In this document: in pieces, positions 25,158-36,678 of the stretch
Position numbering within the stretch: position 1 is the stretch's first letter
Layout of the letters: the number at the start of each line of letters is the position of its first letter
NCBI GenBank assembly: GCA_016748015.1
Contig: JAAOMT010000661.1
Location: forward strand, 62,001-126,000
Direction of reading: 5' to 3'
Length of the DNA stretch: 64,000 bases
Source of the DNA: Geosiphon pyriformis
Lineage: Eukaryota; Glomeromycota; Glomeromycetes; Archaeosporales; Geosiphonaceae
Notes under the pieces: model-generated
What the model saw: only the letters and a program-made list of their open reading frames with translations
Database searches by the model: none
What the model was told of the DNA's origin: nothing
Made by a program: the position numbers and the translations under genes

Positions 25158-25973
25158 CTATAGTCTTACTTGGTCTTTGGACTCCTCACGAAGACGTTTC
25201 AAAATCACTTCTACCGCTTGACCAAAATTATCAAATGCTCCATCAATCGTTTCATCAAGCTTTTCATCTCCTGCTCGATACTTCCCTGTCTTAACAAGAT
25301 ATCGAATCAAGCCTAATTCTTTCGCTCCCCCTCCAAGATCTTGGGTAATGTCATCGCCAATTATTAAAACCTTATTGCAATCTTTTAATAGGCCCATATC
25401 ATTAATAGCTATTTCATAAAAACTTTTTTCGGGTTTTCCTACGGTAATAGAATTCCTCCCAGATGCATGTTCTAATGCAACCACAAACGGTCCGGGTCCA
25501 AGACTCAACCCATCCACCTCGGCAAAATATTTTGCTTTGTGAATAGCAATTAGAGGGGCTTTTGGATTCTGGATCAGTATACGAAAAGCCTTGTTCAGGG
25601 TTTTATAATCGAAATTTGAAGGAGAAAGCCCAATAACTACGGAATCATTAGGTTGACCAGTTTGGATCCCCTGAAAATCTTCTAAAGCGGAGTCTTCCAG
25701 AAATAGTAATGGATTCAAGTTACTTGATAATATTAGCTCACGAGCGGCGATCAAAGACGTGAAAATTTCTTGTTTATAGACCTCGAAATCCAAAGCCTTG
25801 AGTTTTTGATAAATACTGTTGGCACTCTCTTTAGTTGTGTTTGTGCAAAATCGAAAAGGGACCCCTGCTCTTCTTAACTTTTTCAACCCCTCTACAGCAC
25901 CTTCACATGCTGTGTTTCCTATGTGAAGAGTTCCAGATAAGTCAATCAAAACGCCACGAATAGAACTCATCAT
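25158..25973 (-). CDS. HDHD2: HAD-superfamily phosphatase, HDHD2/LHPP-like
   Basis: Intronless, 271 aa, close to the usual length (about 260-270) of HDHD2/LHPP proteins. Motif I is DLSGTLH (residues 11-17) with Asp11 as the expected nucleophile; Ser13 replaces the usual second Asp, as is typical of HDHD2. Motif II is TNT (44-46). The C2-type cap lies between about 70 and 175. Motif III Lys is in VGKPEKSFY (Lys180). Motif IV is IIGDDITQDLGGG (Asp207, Asp208, Asp212), which should hold Mg2+. Likely a cytosolic small-molecule or phospho-amino-acid phosphatase; the substrate cannot be read from sequence. Start is the first of two adjacent ATGs (25973; the next is 25970). It is transcribed away from SLA2 across a 148-bp gap. 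Family call firm, HDHD2 versus LHPP less so. Confidence 0.9.
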   Translation of the reverse strand: MMSSIRGVLIDLSGTLHIGNTACEGAVEGLKKLRRAGVPFRFCTNTTKESANSIYQKLKALDFEVYKQEIFTSLIAARELILSSNLNPLLFLEDSALEDFQGIQTGQPNDSVVIGLSPSNFDYKTLNKAFRILIQNPKAPLIAIHKAKYFAEVDGLSLGPGPFVVALEHASGRNSITVGKPEKSFYEIAINDMGLLKDCNKVLIIGDDITQDLGGGAKELGLIRYLVKTGKYRAGDEKLDETIDGAFDNFGQAVEVILKRLREESKDQVRL

Positions 25974-26121
25974 CTCAAAAACAGTGTCTTAGCCTAAAAG
26001 CCAAAGAAATTATAACCCCAAAATAGATAGTATATCAACAAATGATGTCATTGGTTAATCGATAAGCAGAGTATTTTAATTTCATTCTTTGGTTCTTAAG
26101 TATTCAATTTTTAAACCGACA
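25974..26121. promoter_or_regulatory. Bidirectional promoter region between HDHD2-like gene and SLA2
   Basis: Only 148 bp separate the two divergent start codons, so core promoters and 5' UTRs of both genes must fit here or overlap. No clear TATA box is present; short AT and pyrimidine stretches are seen. Confidence 0.6.
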
Positions 26122-29100
26122 ATGACAGATCCTTACTTTCCAACACGTCCTGTAGATCGTGAAAAAGCCGAACACGAGCTCGCCCTCAACATTAAAAAAG
26201 CTACCAACTTTGACGAAACTGCCCCAAAACAAAAGCACGTTAGAAGTAAGCACCCATCACCTTGTTTTCACCTTGAATTTGAACTAACCTGTTGAGCCCT
26301 CTTTAGGTGCAATATTGTATACCTGGGATCATCATACCTCACAATCTATTTGGACTGGATTAAAAGTTCAGCCCATTCTTTCTGACGAAGTACAAACTTT
26401 CAAAGCACTGATTACAGTTCACAAAGTCATTCGGAACGGACATCCCATAGTTAGTATTAATCACTTGACAGGTTGGAACAACTGATTTTAAATTAAAGTT
26501 ATTAAATGACTCTAGACTTTAAAAGAAGCCCAAAATGAAATACATTGGCTTGAGTCTTGCTCTCGCTCCGTGACTGGTGAAGGTATTCGGGGTATGTACT
26601 TTGCAATATTTGAGATCATATATTCTACAGCGCAAATGCCCTGACTCGATTCTGTATAATGCAGGTTATGGGACTTTGATTCGATCATATGTCAATTTTC
26701 TGCTTGCAAAATTAAATTACCACAGACTTCATCCCGAGTTTAATGGAAATTTCGATTATGAAGAATATGTCTCTTTGAAAGGTGTGGACGATCCAAATGA
26801 GGGGTATGTTAGAGATGATTGAATTAGAACCTTTTCATTTTTTACTGATATATTTCTCTGAACTTCTTACTAGGTATGAAACTATTAGCGATTTGATGAA
26901 CCTTCAAGATCAGATAGATCAATTCCAAAAGCTGATTTTTGCTCAATTTCGGCCTTCTTCTAACAATGAATGTCGAATTGCGGCCTTAATTCCACTAGTG
27001 GAAGAGAGTTACGGCATTTATAGATTTATGACCAGTATGCTTCGGGCTATGCATCGACGTACAGACTCTATTGACGCACTGACCCCACTTCGTACGCGTT
27101 ATAATGCTCAACATTACGCTTTACTCAAATTTTATTATGAGTGCATGAATTTGAAATACCTTACCAGCCTGGTAACCGTGCCTACACTTCCACAGGTATT
27201 TTATTTGGACTTTTTAAGCATGTAACAATCAAACAGCGTAAATTTGTACTATTTTTGATAGGATCCCCCTAGCTTGATAGATGGTAGTGCTCCATCATTA
27301 CCTGTTAGACCTAGAGCTAAATCACCAGCGCCCTCTGCTACCAATTCAGAAACTGATTCTCTTCAAGAATCATTGAAAGAAATACAAGCCCAAGCCCAAG
27401 CTCAAGCAAAAGCACAGGCTCAAGCACAGGCTCAAGCACAGGCGCAAGCACAGGCACAACAACAATTAGAATTTGAACGCCAACGACAACAATATGAAGA
27501 GCAGCAGCGTCAACTGCAGCAACAACGTGAGAGAGAACTTCAAAATCAGCGCCTACTTGAGATTCAACGTCAAAGAGAACTTGAAGAACAACAAAGGCAT
27601 CAACAAGAAAGAGAACAACTTGCTCGTGAACAATTACTACAACAACAAATGCAACGCCATGCGCAAGGAAGGGTTGCAGAATTGGAACAAGAATTACTTG
27701 CTGCCAGGGGCCTCACTGAAAGGAATCAAATGCTTCTTGAGCAATATGATAGGGTATATGCTAGTATATATTGCTTAAAATACATAGACAGTATATAAAT
27801 TCTAAATGCGGTGTCGTTCTGATTTTAGAGAGTTAAAGCCCTGGAGAATGAAATGAACCATTTGAACCTGAATGCTCAACAGCAATTAAATTCCAAAGAC
27901 GATATGATCAAAAATCTTCAAGGTTGGTAAAAAACTTTTCATAATATCAATTTGTTTTATTAACACTCACAATGTTGCTATTTATTGAATGGGATTAGAT
28001 CAAATATTAATGTGGAAGAATAAATATGAAGCTTTGGCTAAACTTTATTCCCAACTTCGTCAAGAACATCTGGAATTGCTCAACAAATTTAAATCGGCTC
28101 AATTAAAAGCTAATTCGGCTCAAGAAGCTATTGATAAAATGGAGAGGATGGAAAGAGATATGAAGGCCAAAAATCTCGAGCTTGCGGATATGATTCGGGA
28201 AAGAGATCGTGCGAGACATGACCTTGACCGCTTAAAGAGTGTATGTACTTCACAAGTTTTTTCTTCCTTTGATGAATTCTTATTTTGAAAATTCGTAAAT
28301 TCAGAAATGGGGTGATTACATGCACCCATTAGAATGCTTTAGGTTTTTATATCTTAATATTAAACAATGGCCTTTCACTTTTTTCTCTTAAAACAGAGCC
28401 AACGGGAAGATCTCGAGAGAGTTAAACGAGATCTCTCACTAGCAAATGACCGAGCTGAAGAACTTGCACGTTCAAAAAACAATGAAATAGGATCTATGCT
28501 ATCCAAGTTTAACAAGGAAAAAGCGGAACTAGAGAATTCAATTCGGGTTTGTAAGAAAATTTTTTCAATAGTTTTGTCTTGTATAGTTAATTTATTGATT
28601 TCCTTTATTTACCATCAACCAACAAAACAATCCAAGTAGTCGAAACAGTCATATCTTGACGAACTATTAAGCCTTATGGAAGAGAAGAAATCAGAAATTG
28701 ATCGCATCACTCAGGTAAAGAACACCTATTTTTATGGTTTCAATAACATACCATTTATTCCCTATCATTTTATAGGAAAAAGATGAAGAAATAGCCATAA
28801 TGCAGGTGGCAATGGATCAAAGTTTATCGGCGTTGGCCGATTTTCAACGAGTATGTCAACTATTTACAATCGCTTTTGAATCAAGTCAATAAAGTATAGA
28901 TTCCATATTGAATGAAGATAGTAATCCAATAACATTGAATTATACTTTATATCATAATAGTCAACCAATAGCACTGAGAGGGGTAATCAAGAGAAAATTG
29001 ACAATCTATTATTGGATCACTTTAGGAAACTGAATGATATTTTAGGTGAGTTCATACATAGAAGTCTTTATTTAGAAAGAAACCGGTTTATGTATTCCAT

Positions 29101-30378
29101 CATAAAAAATAAGGTGTACTGATGATGATTTTGCAAAATTTCATAGACAGTATCTTTCAGGCTTCTATACAAAAAATTGATGATAGTATATATGAATTGG
29201 AATCTCCAATGCAAGCTGGTAACCAAAACTCCACCCCCGAGTACACTTTATCGATGATTGAGAAAGCAACAACGGAAACATCCGAATTTTCCTTTATCTT
29301 TCAGCAATTTCTACAGAGGGACCGAACAGAGGATCATACTAAAGTTATAAAGACCGCCACGAATTTTGCTCAGGCAATTGCAGAAGTTTTGATTAATGCG
29401 AAAGGGATAACTCGATTAGCGGGTGAAGATGATGAGATAAGTGAGGAGATTGTAAGGACAGCTAAAAATGCGGCGCAAATGTCCCAAAAATTCTTATTGA
29501 ATGTTCAATCATACAAATTGGATGCACTACCGGCTTCCCAACGAACTCAAGTTGTACTACAGGGTGAGATGGATGTACAAGTGGGATTACAAAAAATCTC
29601 GAAAATGATCGAAGGTCTCTCAAAACAAACCCTGGATGTCGCTAAGGCTGCTGATGGGGAAATTGGAAATATAGTTGAACAAGAAATGCTGAACGCTGCA
29701 AGGGTTATTGAGAATGCAACAGCCAGGATCCAGGCCCTGATGTCAAGGCCACGTGATGCTAGTCTCTCTGCCACAGAGTTACATGTTCATGATGCTATAC
29801 TAGAATCTGCGTTAGCCGTTACCAACGCTATAGCAAACTTAATTAAGTGCGCTACAGTTTCACAGCAAGAGATTGTTGCACAAGGGCGTGGCTCCAGTAC
29901 ACACGCTGCTTTTTACAAGAAAAATAATCGATGGACTGAGGGTCTTATTTCAGCTGCAAAGGCTATAGCCATAGCTACTAACCTTCTAATAGAAACCGCC
30001 GATGGCGTTATTAGTGGACGAAATTCACTTGAGCAACTCATTGTAGCTTCTAACGAAGTAGCAGCAGCAACCGCTCAGTTAGTAGCCGCATCACGAGTCA
30101 AAGCTGACTTTATGTCAAAATCGCAAGATCGTCTTGAGACCGCGTCTAAGGCAGTGACAGAGGCATGCAAAGCGCTTGTCAAAGCTGTCAAAACTATCGC
30201 TGCTAAACAATTAGAACGAGAACCAGGAATTGATTATGCTCGACTCGCCCCTCACGATTTCAAGGTTAAGGAAATGGAGCAACAAGTAGAAATATTAAAA
30301 CTGGAGAAGGAACTGACCAACGCCCGAAGAAAATTGGCAGAGATACGAAAAGTCAGTTATCATGCGGATGAGGATTAA
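26122..30378 (+). CDS. SLA2: SLA2/END4 (HIP1R homologue), endocytic actin-clathrin adaptor, 13 exons
   Basis: Splicing 13 exons by GT-AG gives 1,076 aa with no stop: 26122-26245, 26307-26449, 26516-26591, 26665-26803, 26874-27195, 27262-27753, 27829-27922, 27999-28240, 28397-28546, 28640-28714, 28776-28850, 28979-29045, 29147-30378. Residues about 10-268 are an ANTH domain (KKATNFDE, KHVRSAILYTWD, FKALITVHKVI, ETISDLMNLQDQIDQF), which binds PI(4,5)P2. A Pro-rich linker is followed by a Gln/Ala repeat at about 309-335 and a long coiled coil to about 645 (dimerisation, clathrin light chain). The C-terminal I/LWEQ (THATCH) actin-binding region holds ELESPMQAGNQ, FYKKNNRWTEGLI, VAAATAQLVAASRVKA and the terminal EKELTNARRKLAEIRKVSYH. 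It links clathrin-coated pits to actin at the plasma membrane. The ATG at 26122 gives the conserved MTDPYF-type N-terminus; the frame is open a little further upstream. The exon 12 acceptor (CTGAG) is the least certain splice site. Appears complete and functional. Confidence 0.95.
27383..27462 (+). repeat. In-frame CARGCN repeat encoding (Gln-Ala)n in SLA2
   Basis: Hexanucleotide-like repeat of CAAGCC/CAAGCA/CAGGCT/CAGGCG codon pairs giving about 14 Gln/Lys-Ala dipeptides at the start of the SLA2 coiled coil. It may vary in length between alleles. Confidence 0.85.
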
Positions 30379-33300
30379 ATAAAAAGACACTAAATCTAGG
30401 CTGGAATCATTAATTTCATTTTCAATGAAGCTTATAATTTAATTATTAACTCTATAAACTTTGTCAATGATTTTGAGGCTAGTTTTTATCGTGTCTCATA
30501 TAACGTGAATGAGAAGGTGCAGTTGCTGATAGTGACAGGAAGCTGATTTGGTTTTATTGAAGAAGGTTTGATAGTAGGTTCTGGTAAAATGGAACTTTTT
30601 GCTGATAACTGGAATTTCTCGGAATATGATCTTATATCAAAGCTTGGATGCATTATATACAATAATTAGGTTAAAGATTTTCGCATATAGGGTTTAGACT
30701 CTGAATATATATTATAGAAATTATCATTTCAGAAATCAAAATGTTGCCAAAAGCTAATAAATCTGAAAATAAAGCTTAGGAGAATAAATAAATTTTTATT
30801 TTGGTATAATATTTTGAATTAATTGTTTTATAACTTTGTGTTTTTAAAATCACAAGAATAATATTTTAAATGTATAAGTTGTAAAATATTTAATTTAATT
30901 ATGAAATAAAATTAGTATTTTTGTTTTGAATTTATTATTAAATTCATGTAACTTGGCTATTCTTTAAACCAACATTTTTTTTATTTAATTATTGTTTTAT
31001 GTATTATTTTTATTTTACATAGAATTTTTTTTAAATATTATTGATAAACATATACTTTGTAATTTTTAGGTTAAAGTTAAATAATGTGTTTTATTTAATT
31101 ATTATGTTAATAATTTTTATTTAAATATTTAATTTAATCATTTTAAAAGCTTTTTTACATAAATTTATTGGTTACTTTTTTGTTCAAATTCAAAATGTGT
31201 AAATTTGAAAAATAGTTATATAAAAAGTAAATGTTCAAGAGTATTGAATCTGAAAAGCAAATTAATATACAATTACAAAAAAGATGGTTTCAGGAAAAAT
31301 GACAACTTAAATTTTGGTAATTCAAAAAAATTTGGTTTAAAAAAATTTATTAATTGATTGATTTAATAAATTTTTCAGTTTTGAAATCAGCAATGTTTTT
31401 TAAAAAACAGAATATATGTTTAATTTAAATATTTTTAATTTTTGCAACTTTTTTCCCAATAAAAAATTTAGATAATTCCAATCGTTTTGCTCCAATTAAA
31501 TTAATACCAATAAATGAACGAGTCATTTAGATTGTGCGACAGGAGATCTCAGCGTCCATTCTAGGAAAACATCAATTTTAATTTCAAGCATGCTTCTATT
31601 GTGTCAACAAGTAATAAATCATGAAGAGACGTCTTAGTTACGGCATTTTTAGTATTCATAAAATGTGGCACTATGAGGCCGTGGTACTAATAAAAATATA
31701 TCTCCGCCCAGATGGGAAAACTAGTTGATTGACTCGAAAAATTCTCTTCATCATCGTATTTGAACCCGCTTTTAAACTAAACAGTATTTTCAAAAGAAAA
31801 ATATAGGCATTAAAATAATAGCTCAAAATAATTACATGTTGCAATTTTTTGTTTATCTGTGTTGCAAAATTTAGTCAGTCGTTACCTAATTTTCAAGGTT
31901 TTGGCTTATTCATATACCTTACACACAATGAGGACAATATTAAGCCTCAGGTTTTTTTCCACTGTCTAAATTTCAAATTTCATCGGCACCTTAAATTATG
32001 AATGGTGAAAGGAGCGCATAATGGAATGGGTTCTTTCAAAAATATGTATTTGGAAATCTTATTTCTTTATTTTTCTGCAAATTAAGCTCTTGAATATTCA
32101 ATGAAAGATTGACACCCCAAAATACCTAAATGAAATCAAGCCCATAGGAAATATTGAAAATAATTCTAGAGTGATACTTTTGAAATTTCACTGTATAAAG
32201 TTCATTGCCGATTTGAAATTTTGTTTAAATGCGTAATTTATTCGTGTAATTTTTTTGCAGTCGCGTAAAACGCAAGACAAATGCATTTTTAGAGTTATTC
32301 AACTGCAGAAATGACGCGTTTTCAGAAATATCTTTTGTTGTCCTCTTTTGATTTTTATTATTTCTGAAATATAATGAAATATGTCTCGATCATGAGCCTC
32401 GATTTGATCCTCCGCAATCGATAATCATAAAATGCAAAAGACCACAAGGTTAAAAGCTTAAATCAAGAAAATAACCTAAGGTGAGTCAAAGTAAAAAATA
32501 AAGTTAGCTTCACAATGGCTCTTGTTTTACATTTTTGGCAAGATTCCGGCCTAATTCTCCGAATTCTTAGCAGCGCAGAAAAAAACTTGGCACGGGTTTT
32601 TTGAGCAACTAGTCTAAAATATTTTCAATGAGGATTAAATGGCCGTTTGCAGTTATTATAATGACTAATTCAAGTTTTTTTCTTTTTTAATTATTATTCC
32701 GAGCTTTCTTAAATTGCACCTTTTAAAAAAGGACAAGAAGGGTTTTTACTGTGCCCAATAATAGAGCCAACGAATTTGTTGTAAATCATTTCATGGTCAA
32801 TTGGGAACACGCCTAAAGCTTAAAGACAGCATAAAAAGGGGGTATTAAAAAAGTTTATATTTACTATTCTGAAATGCTAAAGCCACAAGATTAAATTAGA
32901 GGTTTTGGAAAATACATTTTACCTAATTTCCAACGTTTACACGTTAACCTATTGTTTGGTTAGGCCATATCAGCATATCTGCTTATACCTGCATGTGATG
33001 GACAATAGCGATGGCTTTGAATATCTGTCTTAATTGTGACACTCATTTGATTCTTTGGCTGTACTAGTTGTAAAAGTAATAATAGCCAGTGCAATTATTA
33101 AGACTTGAAATTGGTAAAATAAAACTCCATTTATTTCAATTTACGTTTTCTCAAAAGCATATGATGAAAAAAAAGTTGCAACTGATTAACTGCACATCTG
33201 TGAAAGGAAATTGGTATTAGGTACTACTTTATATATTTTCAGTCACACCCATTGTTCGGGGAATTTTTCAACGGGAACACCTATTTCAACATTGGTGTTT

Positions 33301-36300
33301 TGAGCGGCACTACGTATGCTTTTCAAATCTGCCTAGTTGTTTTATTATCAATTAATTTTATTATCTAGTTTCTGAATTTAATGTGAAGCCAAGTGGACTA
33401 ATATTTTGTTTTTTCCTTGCTTATTTATCGATATCATTTGAACTCATAATATCAAACCTAATTTATTGACGATTTTCAATGTTCTAGTTCATATAAGATA
33501 AATATATCCTTAATAAAGCTATTTAATTTGGTGAGTCTTACGCTCATAGAAAAAAAATATATTTTATTTTCATTGGATTGACTCCTGAAATTTTTTTTTC
33601 AGGGAGCTCACTCGTAGAGAGACTTTAAGATAATTCACAAGTAATTATTTACACAACAATGTTTACGTTGCTCAAAAAAAATTTTGATTTATGGGTAAAT
33701 TAAAATACAAAATTATATTTAAAACATTTTCGTTAAATTAAAAAATTAATGTTGAAAACTTTTTAAAAATTCAAAATTTCTTGCTGGTCATAAGAACAGT
33801 AGGAACGGATTTGATGTGATAATCTTAATCTCTTTTTCCAAATGTTGTGAAACAAAAAATAAAATCATTCATTGAACATAAAGTTTTCTACTTTGTTTAC
33901 AATTAACTAAGGATCAAAAAGGTTAGCATTGAAGAAATTTAAATTCTTCTCGAAGCTTTCTTTACCCAAATTGGTGACCAGAATATTTGTGCAAATAGGC
34001 TGGTAAGACTTAAACAAAAATGTTGCCGAAGATTGCTATTAAATTTTTTACAAAAACCTGAAGAACCATTGACAATAAAGAAATTTTTTTGGTTTCATGA
34101 TTGATATATCTATTGTTCTCAGCTTTTCTCTTATACATAAAGCATATCGAAAATGGTTCTAGCATTAAAAATAAACTTAAATTTTAAAATTTTAAAAGGA
34201 ACTATTTTGAACGAAGTCTAATAATCGAAACCTAACTCAATAACATATTAATTATATTATATAAATTAAAGAAATAACAAAGTACCATTACAATATCAAA
34301 AAGACTTTACAAGATCAAAATTTTGTAATTTTCTCTCATTTTTATTTTTCTTATAAAATATGAGTTTATGTTGATGTAAACAATTAAAAAAATGTGGCTT
34401 TCAAGTTTGGTATTTTCTAATAATGCTGCATAGAAATTGTCACTAATAAAGTTAAAATTCAGATAAAACTTGTTTTATAATATTATCATCATTTTCTTAA
34501 TATGTAGCATTAAGAATCTGGAGCTCACATTACAAAAAATTTTTGTGAAAATAAAATATTATTTTAATTTTTTGAGTTTTTTATTAAGAAATATTTTTCA
34601 AAATAAAAAAGATTCAAAAATAAATCTGACAATAATAATAATAATTATTATTTAAGCTTAGTAAAATTAATAAAGAGCAAGTGACTAGAGATCTCTTAAT
34701 TTGAGAACTAAAAGAATATTACTTTTTTGAAAGGGTAGTCTAGTAAAAATTAGATTTCCTCTTAATAAATAAACTACGTAAAAGTTCAATAATTTCCGAT
34801 GCTTTCGAAAGGAAAAATGATAAACTTGTTCAATTAACAATCACTTTTTGGATCAAAAAATAAAAACATCGGAAAATCTATTTCTAAATTCCAGAATATT
34901 TACATTTTTAATGAAGAAATATAACATCACCTAAACTACAATATTAGCTTTTTCCTATTCTGCATAAAGACATAATATTCAGCCCGATGATCTAATTGCG
35001 GCGTTCTCAATCATTTTAAAAATAACATCTAAAATAAATTTCATTAGTTAAAAAAGTCACATTGCAAGTCATTCGAAAGAAAAGGTAATTTATTTGATTA
35101 AAATACTATTCCGTTTGAGTCCTTCCCAATGAAAAGATGTTTTATGAAGTGATCTATTTGAGTTCGGACAATCATTCGCTAAGCTTATAGTTGGCTGATA
35201 AATAAAATTATGTCATAATGATATCATGTTCAATAAAAACATGTGCGATAAAACCCCATTTGATTCGCAAAATAATAAATGAGCGAAATTTATGAAAATA
35301 GCTCCACTTTTCGATCGTGACTAAGTTTTCACAGCTTGAAAAAAATCATCATGGCACATGCAGAGCGTTTTAACCCCTAAATTCATCATAGTCTTTAATG
35401 AGCTAAGGCTTGGTTATCTTTAATTTACAAACCAACAACGCGCAGAGGCTTTCCCTTGATTGTCTCGCTTCCTTCATTATTACGCAAAATTTTTCAAAAT
35501 AAAATTTTTGAATTTACGCAAATAAACCACATATTGAGCAAAGAAAAAGCTTGAAACTTTAAATTAAAAATATCAAATCAAAAGTCCATCGTCAATTGCT
35601 ACCATCATTTATGTATTGGTTGTCGCTACCTATCTCTAATTTTTTATTCAACGAAACTCCAGTTTCACAACAGGGAATAAATTAAAAATTTCTCGTATCG
35701 ATGGTCAAATTGGTTAACTTGAATGGCTAGGCTTTAAAATTCCCGCAGCAAATTTAAATGATAAAGAAAAATCACCTCTAATTAACCGTCATAATTGTTA
35801 ATAAGTTTTGATCACGAAAATTGAAGGATATCCTTGCTTTCTTTTTAACTAAATTGAACCAGTTAAAAAAAGACAGGCTCTAAAATTTCGAAATCACGAC
35901 TCATAGAATATTATCAACTTGCTTGAATAAAAGCTTCATGATATTAACTAACAAGGTTTCCAAACTCAATTAAAAGGCTTGGGTGCGTTTCTTCCAAAAT
36001 CAGAAGCTAGTTCAGGCTAAGGAACATTGAAGATTTAATTGACATTTGGACTCAAAAACGCTTTTTAAAATTTATTATTCTTTTGTGCTTTATGAAAGTG
36101 TGAAAACAATACATCTTTTAGACTTAAGCTTAATCACATGATTAAGGTTAACAACTATATAAGAAAATAAGATTTAAACCTAGTCACATTAGTGAGTAAA
36201 AAGTTAACAACCATGTGATACATTTAATTAAAAAGGATTTTTGAATTACTTTTCTGTTTGTGTATTGGTAATTTTTGATATTCAAAAAAAAGGTTATGTA

Positions 36301-36574
36301 AAAATAAAAATTCCAAATAAGGTAGCCGATGAAATAAATTTACAATTAAACTCAAATATTATTGACCATTGGAAAAATGGAAAAGAAAAACCTTCGTTTT
36401 AATTTTAAACATAAGAAAAATTGTTTAAGCATAAAAAATTTATCTTTTTTTGAGATTCAATTAGTTTTAAAATTTTCTAATTATTATTTAGATTATTGTA
36501 ATAGAAAATGAAGCCATGAATATTTTTTAAAGTTTAATCAAAAATAACTTTGATATTTTTCAAATTTGATTTCA

Positions 36575-36591
36575 ATTATTATTATTATTAC

Positions 36592-36678
<87 letters not shown>
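36575..36678. repeat. (ATT)n microsatellite, about 104 bp
   Basis: About 34 trinucleotide units with one CTATT interruption near 36591. Confidence 0.95.
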
